This document shows positions 40,501-52,500 of a stretch of 64,000 bases of DNA, piece after piece. The notes under the pieces are model-generated. The model had not been told where the DNA came from. It worked only from the letters and a program-made list of their open reading frames with translations, and did not search any database. Numbering within the stretch: the stretch's first letter is position 1; each line of letters opens with the position of its first letter. The stretch is taken from the NCBI GenBank assembly GCA_030562195.1, contig CM060202.1, positions 17,904,317-17,968,316 on the forward strand, read 5' to 3'. The DNA comes from Nipponacmea schrenckii. Taxonomy: Eukaryota > Mollusca > Gastropoda > Lottiidae. A program made the position numbers and the translations under genes.

Positions 40501-43500
40501 CCCTTTCAAACTTCAGGAATAAGAATTCCTTTTAGAACAATGTCAATGTGTATGGGGCCTTCTTTTGAGCCATGTAAAATTACAGAATTTATGTGTGTCC
40601 CCATGGGCTGAATGTTAGACAGAACCATGGGCTAAATGTTAGACAGAACAATGTCACTATGTATTGGGCCTTCTTCTGACCCATGTAAAATTACTGAGTT
40701 TATGTTTGTTCCCATGGGCTAAATGTTAAACAGGACCATGTTATTGTGTATTGGACCTTCTAATCTGGAATCTCTGTAATTTGCTTTAACTCAATAGAAC
40801 CAAATATCTAAAGCAGAATTTGATTATGAACAATTGATCTGTAGCTAGGATTGAAATATAATAATTTGATTTATTGTGTATTATAGATAGAAATAAGAAA
40901 ATTGAAAGTGTACGATTCCAAGATATTACTGCAACATCAGCTACTTTAGAACTCTCATCAAGAAATTTTAGTCAACCTCATTCTTTCAAAATCTCTTATG
41001 GGTGAGTTTATCATTGCTTGCAATCAATAGTTAACATTTTTGATGTTTTATTTTTGGAAACATGAAACTTCCTGTACATGTGTGTGAAATCAGCTGTTTT
41101 CTATTTGATTGTGTAGTGATGAATTGATTAATGATAAATAATGTCTTATTACAGGAAAGTAGGAGACGCAACAAGTTGGGTTAATACTACTATATCTAAT
41201 ACAGTATACCATATGACCAATCTACAACCCTCTACAGTATATCTTCTAACTGTTTATATCAGAATGGGTTATGTTCTGTATAACCCACTAACAGTTACCA
41301 GGTTTACAACACTACAAGGAGGTAAGAAACAGTATAAACAAAAATTTAATTGCAGTGCGTTCTTTGAACGAAATGACTATTTTTTTTTTTTTTTCGAATT
41401 TTACCTTCGATTGTTCTCTAAGAAGGCAACTAGCTACAAACTACCTGTTGCTGTTTACTATTCAAACTGCGAGACTACCATCAGGTGAATGTAAAATGAC
41501 GTCATTTAGGCCAACCGGAAACGAGCTGTGGACAATGGCGTTATTTTGTTTTTGCTCTATATTACCTCTATATTCCAACTTATTTTTACGAAACTTCTTT
41601 TGTTAGCTTCTTTAAACTGTTAGCTACTTAACTGCATTTTAAAACTGCTAGCTTCATTACTTTTGTTAATGCGATCAAAAATTATTTTTCAAATTTTCGA
41701 CATCACTTCCGGTTTCGAAGTTATTCGCTTTTGAAAATTAAAAAATAATTTCCGGAATTCTCAGGATTTTTCAAAAATTCTTTTTGCAATATGCTAGAAA
41801 TAGTCATACAAAAAAAAACGAAGATGAAAAAAATCGGGACCGGAATAAAAAAATAAGCGCCATATTGAAATGTCAAACTTTTGTAAAATTCAAAATGGGG
41901 CCTCAGGGGATAATGCGATTTTCGTTATTTTTTCGTATCTAATGACTAGAGTCGATTGCGCAACTTTATTTGGGAGCGGAATTTTGAATTTTTATTTTTA
42001 TTTTCATTTATTTCCATTTTAATATTTTTGGTAATGTCCAAAATTTTGAAGGCCCATATTTCGTGACCTTGACCTTTCGTGACCTTGTGACCTGAACACG
42101 ATTTATTGCCCTTGATGATATCTATCCACTGATATATTCATTTGTGTTGTCCGATGATTACTTCCGGTTTTTATAGCCGATTGAAATTTGTGATTTTTAT
42201 TTTTAACGAGCTCTGTCACGTGAATTAATTCATAAATATCAAATATATATATTGAATCTTATTTGGGTTCATCTGCTCTTTGTAATGATATATCAAACCA
42301 CATATTTCCACCAAAAATGCGCTTTTTAATATTTGGAAATTTTATATTTTCTTCTCTACTAACTGTGCGTAATTTTCTTTAAATCGAAATTGGGCCTCTG
42401 GAGATGCTACAATTCGCGTAATTTTGATGTCTATAGAATGTTATATCGATTCCTGAATTATATTTGGAAACCGATTTTTGAATTTTGATTTTGATTTTGA
42501 TATTTTGACCGAAAGTAATATATAAAAACTTCGAATGGTCGTATATTGTAACCTTGACCTTTGGTGACCTTGTGAGCTGCACAAATGTGATAGCTCTCGA
42601 AAAGATCTATCCATTGATATATTATATTTTGATGTACGATGCATACTTTCTGTTTTATCACCATTTGAAAATTGCGAATTTCATCGTTAAAAACTGGTTG
42701 TTGAATTATGCGTTTGGGCGATCTACATGACACTAGTTTCAACGAACCAATTATGATTTGAAATAAAACGACTTATACTCTGTAAAAATAACGTTACTCT
42801 TCTACGGATACTTTAAGGGGCAGTTTTAAATAGATATGAGGTCCTGAAGGAGTGCTTGTAGTATCTTTTGATCCAGGTTATTTTAATATTACATACCCTT
42901 TACCATCAATTTGAAACTTTACAGAAAGTCATGTCTTTATATACAAATTTATGGTGTTAAGAATAAAGTGTGCAGGGGTCTGTGTATTTATGATGTGTGT
43001 TTATTATTTTAGTTCCTTCAGCTCCAATGAATGTGGTATTGGGTATTCATAGTGATGTATTTACTGATGGAAGTATAAGTGTTCATGTAAGATGGACTGA
43101 GCCGAGAAATACATATGGTGATATAATTGCTTATAATGTTAGTTTGTATGTTTTATGACCTACTCTTCTGTACCTTATTGGATAATGAAGACGGGCTCTA
43201 TGTAGTGTGCAATGAGGGAAATTTTGCCAGGACAACGACATAAGCCTATTCTTTTGCGATTTCCATCTTTCAAGGGATCTTTAATGTGCACAGTCTGTAG
43301 CACACAGGGCCTTGTTTTATCGTCCCGACACTGTTTTCCATTTATTCTCTCCAACCTCTAGCACTGACAAGGGTATATCATTAGATATCTTTACTTCATT
43401 TTGGAAATAATGATTGATTTATGCTTGAAAAGTTTTTGAATTTTGTTTAAATATTTCACATAAATCTCAAGCTGGATTGGTGTTTATTCTGCTGATGTAA

Positions 43501-46500
43501 CCTATATTTGCTTTTTAGATTTACTATAAAAATATTCATAGTGGAATAGAGAGAAAGATAGTTTTCCCAAGTATAAGCTTTTTGAGCTATAATTTAGATG
43601 ACAGTGTTCTAACAGAAAATGAAGTTTACAATTTGACTGTAAGTAAAATATTCAATTTTTTCAAACTTGTGTTTTTATTTCCTCTCCTCCTCATAGCTCT
43701 TGAAAATATTTTTTTTATTGTGTCGAGATTTTGCAAGCAAAGGTAACCATGTTTCAAAGATCTTTGGACAATTTTCTTCAATCATACTATACAAGAATGC
43801 TGGTGTGGTACAGGCAGATAGAGGCCACACAATACTCAGAGAGAAACTTCAATCAATACCTCTTCTGTTCCATTTTTTATCCTATTGTATGTGGAAGGCG
43901 AGGCTTTTACTCTGAAACACCCTGTATGTTATATCATATTACTAATGACATTGTGAGAATCACCATTATTACTTTCAACCACAACTCCCCAATTACTCGC
44001 TGCTGTAATATTTTGGGAAGGTGAATTGCTGTATTAGCTTACCCATGATATCCAAGAATATTGATCCTAAATAACTGATCTGATATTAGTCATTATTCTG
44101 CTCAAGCAATGTGAATGTATCCCAAATTAAAATTGCTGTCCAGAACAAGTGCTTTTAGCAAAGAAATTCATAGGTCCAATACTACTCTGGCTTGTAGGAT
44201 AAAATTCTTGTTTTGAAGTATGTATGTTTGCATTCTGTTGTATATATTCTTTTGATATTCACAGATAGCAGCAGTAAACATTGCTGGTGAAGGCAACAGA
44301 ACAGCTCCAGTTCAGTTTGTCTTTAAACCAACACCTACAGATATATCTCTAAAGATTATCGATAAAATTGTAACTAATACTACAGCTAAAATCTCATGGT
44401 CAATAGTCAAAGCTGCTACAAAATATAAATTGTTGGTCACATTACGGAATCAAGACCGTGCAAATGATCATAGAGAATATGAAACCACGTCCGGCACTTA
44501 TACTAGTAAGTTAATTTTTTAGATGATTATATTATTGATATATTTTCTAGTTTTAAACCAATTGATTATAGTTTTTATATCTTTTCTAGTTCATGAATTT
44601 GATCCAAGCCATGATTAAATTCTATTTAATGTTTTGATCCTGGTCATGATTATAGTTTTTATATGTTTTCTATTTAATGCTTTATGTCCTAGCCATAATG
44701 ATTATAATATTTGTATATTTTCTAGTTGAAGATTTATGTCCTAGCAATGATTATAATATTTGTATATTTTCTAGCTAATGATTTATGTCCTGGCAATGAT
44801 TATAATATTTATATATTTTCTAGTTAAAGATTTATGTCCTGGCAATGATTACAATATTTATATATTTTCTAGCTAATGATTTATGTCCTGGCAATGATTA
44901 TAATATTTGTATATTTTCTAGTTAAACATTTATGTCCTGGCAATGATTATAATATTTGTATGTTTTCTCATTAAAGATTTATGTCCTGGCAATCATTATA
45001 ATATTTGTATATTTTCTAGTTAAAGATTTATGTCCTGGCAATGATTATAATATTTATATGTTTTCTAGTTAAAGAATTATGTCCTGGCAATGATTATAAT
45101 ATTTGTATATTTTCTAGTTAAAGATTTATGTCCTGGCAATGATTATAATATTTGTATATTTTCTAGTTCAAGATTTATGTCCTGGCAATGATTATAATAT
45201 TTGTATATTTTCTAGTTAAAGATTTATGTCCTGGCAATGATTATAATATTTATATGTTTTCTAGGTAAAGAATTATGTCCTGGCAATGATTATAATATTT
45301 GTATATTTTCTAGTTGAAGATTTATGTCCTGGCAATGATTATAATATTTGTATATTTTCTAGTTGAAGATTTATGTCCTGGCAATGATTATAATATTTGT
45401 ATATTTTCTAGTTGAAGATTTATGTCCTGGTAATGATTATAATATTTGTATATTTTCTAGTTGAAGATTTATGTCCTGGCAATGATTATAATATTTATAT
45501 ATTTTCTAGTTGAAGATTTATGTCCTGGCAATGATTATAATATTTGTATGTTTTCTCATTAAAGATTTATGTCCTGGCAATGATTATAATATTTGTATAT
45601 TTTCTAGTTAAAGATTTATGTCCTGGCAATGATAATAATATTTGTTTATTTTCTAGTTGAAGATTTATGTCCTGGCAATGATTATAATATTTGTATATTT
45701 TCTAGTTGAAGATTTATGTCCTGGCAATGATTATAATATTTATATATTTTCTAGTTGAAGATTTATGTCCTGGCAATGATTATAATATTTGTATATTTTC
45801 TAGTTGAAGATTTATGTCCTGGCAATGATTATAATATTTGTATATTTTCTAGTTAAAGATTTATGTCCTGGCAATGATTATAATATTTGTATATTTTCTA
45901 GTTAAAGATTTATGTCCTGGCAATGATAATAATCTTTGTATATTTTCTAGTTGAAGAATTATGTCCTGGCAATGATTATAATATTTGTATATTTTCTAGC
46001 TAATGATTTATGTCCTGGCAATGATTATAATATTTGTATATTTTCTAGCTAATGATTTATGTCCTGGCAATGATTATAATATTTGTATATTTTCTAGTTG
46101 AAGATTTATGTCCTGGCAATAATTATAATATTTGTATGTTTTCTCGTTAAAGTTTCATGTCCTGGCAATGATTATAATATTTGTATAATTTCTAGTTAAA
46201 GAATTATGTCCTTGGAATGATTATAATATTTGTATATTTTCTAGTTAAAGAATTATGTCCTGGCAATGATTATAATATTTGTATATTTTCTAGCTAATGA
46301 TTTATGTCCTGGCAATGATTATAATATTTATATATTTTCTAGTTGAAGATTTATGTCCTGGCAATGATTATAATATTTGTATATTTTCTAGTTAAAGATT
46401 TATGTCCTGGCAATGATTATAATATTTGTATATTTTCTAGTTAAAGAATTATGTCCTGGCAATGATTACAGTATAATTTTACAGTCCATAACAAAACAAG

Positions 46501-49500
46501 GACCAGGAAGATTTGTTGAAGACAGCTTCTCTACAAAGGGTATGTAATAAATTGATACTCTGTGTATCTAATGCTTAAGGTCATATTTCTATCAATACAT
46601 TACATTACAAAAAGATGCTTAATCGGTCAGTCACATAAAAACACACCTAAATTATTAAAATTATGTTGCAGGAAATAAGTTAGGAGCACCAGGTATTAAG
46701 GATGTAAGATCAATTGGAAGTAATGATGTTCAAGTTGATATTGTTCCACCAGCTGGTGCTCATCATCTTCAAAAGTTTGTAAGTATATTGTGTATAGTCA
46801 TTTTACATGTCCTATTTGTTTTGATTTAATATGTTCTTTGTGTTGATTGTTTATATGTGTTCTTTTTGATGATCTAACATTTTGATCTCTTTGTAATTTT
46901 GTCCTCTTTTTGTTAACACTTATATATGATATTTGTGCCCTGTTTGTTAATTTCATATATGTTCATTGATTTGATTTATGTAATATTTGTCTTTATAACT
47001 GATTTGTTGCTAACTGCAGACATTTGAATTTGCCATTTTTGTTAGCTCTAGCAGTCTAGCTGATCCAAGGTTTCATTATATGAAGTACAAAATACCATGT
47101 TCTGGCTTGAAAAGAAACAAGTTGACACTTGAATTTAATAATATCTTTTTATACTTGTAGTCATATGTTATTTACTATGGTGAAGATAAAAATATAATGA
47201 CTGATAAAAAGATAAGTACTAAAACACACCAGAAGACCATCCATGATCTATTATCGTGTACAACATATTATTTCTATGTTGGTATAGAACATTTATCATG
47301 CCCTGTCAGCTCGGTGTACACACTTACAGTACAAGAAGGTAAGTTCTGTCTTCTTAGCATCTTCAGGATAGACTCAAAATCTGACACAAAACATTACAAG
47401 ATGCACATTCATTGTGTTTATATTCCCATTAACCATTACAAGATCAACATTCTTTGTGTGTTTATTTCCCCATAAACGATAACAAGATCCACATTCACTG
47501 TGTGTTTATTTCTCCATAAAAGATTACAAGATCCACATTCACTGTGTTTAAATTCCCATAAACCATTACAAGATCAACATTCATTGTGTGTTTATTGCCC
47601 CATTAACGATTACAAGATCCACATTCATTGTGTTTGTATTCCCATAAACCATTACAAGATGCACATTCATTGTGTGTTTATTTCCCCATAAACGATAACA
47701 AGATCCACATTCACTGTGTTTATATTCCCATAAACCATTACAAGATCAACATTCATTGTGTGTTTATTTCTCCATAAACGATTACAAGATCCACATTCAC
47801 TGTGTTTAAATTCCCATAAACCATTACAAGATCAACATTCATTGTGTGTTTATTGCCCCATTAACGATAACAAGATCCCCATTCACTGTGTGTTTATTTC
47901 CCAATAAACGATTACAAGATCCACATTCACTGTGTTTATATTCCCATAAACTATTACAAGATCAACATACATTGTGTGTTTATTTCCCCATAAACGATAA
48001 CAAGATCCACATTCACTGTGTGTTTATTTCTCCATAAACGATTACAAGATCCACATTCACTGTGTTTAAATTCCCATAAACCATTACAAGATCAACATTC
48101 ATTGTGTGTTTATTGCCCCATTAACGATTACAAGATCCACATTCATTGTGTTTATATTCCCATAAACTATTACAAGATCAACATTCATTGTGTGTTTATT
48201 TCCCAAAATGATGACATGATCCACATTCATTGTGTGTTTATTTTCTCATAACGATTACAAGATCCACATTCATTTTGTGTTTATTTCCCTATTAACGATT
48301 ACAAGATCCGCATTGATTCTTTCAACTTTCTTTATTCAACAAATTGAAAATCTTATGGTTCTGAACTTCAGAAGTCAATATCATTGATGGTATTTGAGAT
48401 GTAAGTTATACTAGTATACAATGGGTGAGGTCGAATCTCGTGTTAGTGTTCCTTGTTAGTGTTACACAGTTAATTTGGTGTTATAATACAGTGTACTCTG
48501 AGTAATCCAACATATATCGGGACTGCAAAATAATGTCAGATTAGCGGGTGTCTCCCGTTACTCAGAGTACACTGTTTATTAACATGAAGAATGAGTTAAA
48601 AGTTATGTGATGGTGTTAAAACTAACACGGAACATTAACACAAGATTTGACCTCACCCAGTGTACCCACTCGATAGTAAAAGTAACTTTAAGCAATATTT
48701 AAATTTATTCCTAGATGATACATTACGACCTCGTGATTTAACAGGAGAATTAGTTGGTCTGACATCTTTTAAATTAATCTGGAAGTCTCCATGTACTACT
48801 GTTGCTAAACCTTTAGTAAGTTGATTTTGATGATTGTTACTTATCTTTGAAATTCTGGGATTTCAGCTTGTGCAATTGTTAGCAGGCTTTCGAATCTTGG
48901 GCGACTTATATCTGTTTTTCACAGGAGTGTTCTCTTCTATATCATACTCCTGTTTTGATATGACATGACACAAGATGCTCTAAATTTCCATAACAAAAAT
49001 GGCAGTGTGTCTTGTTGTCAACTCATTTGAAATTGACAGTAAAGGGCATGCGATTGTCACCTTGATCTCATTTCTTACTCACGAAGAAGGGGCTGACATC
49101 AAAATGGAACAATTCTTTCCTTGAAATGGGACATGGAAAATAAAAGGTATAATGCGTGTATTGATAGTTGTGTGATATAAAAAATCTTGAATGAGTGCTT
49201 CTGTCGTAAGAAATTTAAACTCATTGCCGGAGGTAATATTTTCCTTTTCAAGGTTTGGGAAATATTAAATCTACTACCTCATTTCATAAATTTCTCATGA
49301 CAGAAGCACTCGTTCATAATTGTCTACTTATTACAGTAGTTAAAATTATACTTCATCCTTTTTAAGGGCTACACAATAGATGTAAAGATCTCTGGCAAAC
49401 CCTCTACAACCATAATGACTGGAATCAAAACTGAAAATACAACGCTATCTCATCTTTTTACGTCTTTAAAACGGGGAACTACATATTTGTTTAAAGTACG

Positions 49501-52500
49501 CACATCTGAATCGGGCTCAAGTTTCTCAAAACCTTATTCTGTGAAAATACGTAAGTTAATTTTACTCAGTTCTGGTTTGGTGCTTTCTTACATTCCTTGA
49601 AATTCAGAAGATCTTTCTTGTATAGGTTGAGGTCATATGTCAATGTTGAAGGTTTTAGGTATTGATGAGATTAACAATTGTCTATATATTGGACAACAGC
49701 TTGATATTCTGTGTGCTACACATTCAGCATGATAAAGCCCCAGTCACAGTTTTGATTGAAAACAAATCTTTTGTGAGATGAATTGAATTATTTTTCTTGT
49801 TTGACCAAGTAGAAATGTAGCATTTATAATTCCATAGACACATAAATTTATGACACAATTTTTTCCCTGGGAGTTGCTTTGTTTGTCAATCAGATTTTAT
49901 TTTAAGAGTATTAAATAAGATCATTGGCCAACATTACTCGGCCCAGTAGCATGGTTAGCTGGAATGGTACTGTCAATATGGATATAAATTATGGTACCTA
50001 TGATCCTCATATTTAAGCCCTGTTGTTATTAAAGTCATGGCATAATGACAAGGTTTTTAATTTTCGAATTTAAAACGAAGATCCTGGCTATGTTAGAAAT
50101 CAAAAGTGGTTAAAAATATACCCATTAAGTATTGAAGATAAACATAAAGAAAACAGATTTGATTTATTTCAGCTGGATTTTTGGCTGTAGAAGATCTCAC
50201 TATTAAACCAGAAAAAGAAGATGAATTTCTAATATCATGGGTGTTTAATAGTTACGAATCAACAAAGCATGGTTCTGTGATGGTATGTAATAGGTTTTTT
50301 ACCTCTTGGAAGTATTCCATGTTTTGAGATGGGAAAGTTTTATATTCTTTGACTTTATTTCAAAATATATTTGATGCCTTACCACTTTTGAGATTGTAAA
50401 AAATCGTTCAAAATGAATGATTTTTTCTCTAATTGAAACATTAAAGGAACAGATTCACCATTTTCAAGGGGTGATTTGGGTCTTAGATAGATTTTAATAG
50501 TCTTCAAAATTATTAGAAATGCACAAAAAATCATGTTATTCCTTCAAAATACCTCAAACTAGGAATTTACTTTCTATTTCTTTTTATGTCTTTTTGATAT
50601 ATGGTTGAGTCTCAATAAAAGATGAGACTGTGAAAACTTACAATTAGCTTAGGTAGCCAAAAATTATTTTGAGACAAAGATATGTTAGACCTGTATTACA
50701 AGTAGTATGAACTCCTTTATTTTTAGAACTATCGAGTGCGGATAGGAAGAGAAGAACATAAGGATTATTATAGATCTCTATATACCAATCAAACAAGCAT
50801 TCCAGTCAAATTGGAGATTGGTTATATTTACACTATAGAAGTACGCTATAAATTAAATGGTCAATATTCGGAAACAGCTGCTATTACATTCCCTTGTAAG
50901 TATGTTGAATAACATGAGATGCAATTACAATTTGTGGGGTTCTATAGCACAGCGGTTAGAGCTTTGGTTCTTTAGGTCATGACCTCATTTGCATTTGAAA
51001 TTATCGGACGTAAGTTCTAATCTCAATCGGTGTGTGAAAGTCTGATGACCTCATAAGTCATCTCCACTCATAATTCCAGTCCACCCAGCTGTAAATGGGT
51101 ACGGATAATCCGGGAAATATCAATATCAAGAGGTTTAGCCAAGGACCAGGGGTAGAAAGGAACTCTTTCACGGAGGACTTGTGAACCTAAGATTTTATCC
51201 TAGTGAAATATAGTTGTTAGTTTTATTTTTCCTTTATAAATATATTTTGTTTCTTGGAATAATGTGCAATACATCAATCGAAGAACAATTTATTTTGTAA
51301 CTCACAAGTTTCATGTTCAAACTGTGTCCCTACTGAAGTAGTACTTGTTCCTACAACTGCAATTGGAGATTCTGACTGTTTTTTAAACAAGAATGCTTAA
51401 AAGGGTTTATAATGGAAAGCTTTTCAGTTAAAGATAGGTTACATCCTTTTGATTGTTATATGTTCATTTTTAATTTTGATATTTGATGTACTTTTCTTTA
51501 AGAGAGGTATAATTGAACCTTCTACTTCCACCACTTAGTAGGCTGCAATTTAAATCTTGGAAAAAGACAAAAGACAATGCAGTCTTAAGGTGCCACTTAT
51601 GCAGATAAACTACAATGTCAAAGTATTTCTCTTATTTTTCAGATGAAGTTCCAAATGGAAATACTACATCTTCGGAATCTAATGCTGTTATTACTAGTAC
51701 TCATTTAGTAGCTATTGTAGTACCAATTTGTGTAGTAATAGTGGTATTAGTGGTTATAGTTATAGCATTAGGTGTACGACACAAACGCTTACAGAGAAGT
51801 TTTACAGCATTTGCTAATTCTCATTATGATACAAGATCTGGTACAACAACATTCTCCAGTGAAGATTTAGGTAAAGCATTTTACTTCAGTGTTTTTTTCA
51901 ATAATTAGACTAGAATAGCAATTTTTTAGCTGCAAAACAAAAAAAATATGCTGCTTGTTTTAATATCTCAATGATATGGTAGAAATTGTCAAGTGGACAA
52001 TTAACTAAGGTGCCGTGTGCAACAAGCTGTGTTCATCAAGTTGTACACAACAAGCTGTACACCACAAGCTGAACAAACTAAGCTGTACGTAACAAGCTGT
52101 ACACAACAAGGTGTGTTCAACAAGCTAAGCTGTACACAACAAGCTGTACACCACAAGCTGTACACAACAAGCTGTACACCACAAGCTGTACACCACAAGC
52201 TGTACACAAAAAGCTGTACACCACAAGCTGTACACAACAACCTGTGCATGTTAGAGATTGTTGCTGTCCCCATTTGCAATGCTAGTTGCACCCCAGCATG
52301 TATTCCATACAAACCAAACATTTTAATGCGCTTTAAAAATTAAAAAAAAAATGCTCACTTATCATAGTATAACTAATGTGTTTATTTATTCTCTTGTTAC
52401 AATATTTCCTACCACCACATTTAGTTTATTATTTCTCCACAATTACCTAACAGGACAAAGCTTATCCACCACCTATACTCGATCTTGGTATTTGTCAGTT

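Noticed and set aside
47197..48251. Several repeat-derived frames with [17 protein letters not shown] translation
   Set aside because: They are the intron 36 minisatellite. Only the start of the first frame overlaps real exon 36.
52001..52343. Cysteine-rich repeat proteins on both strands
   Set aside because: Translation of the 13-bp intron 41 minisatellite in both directions.
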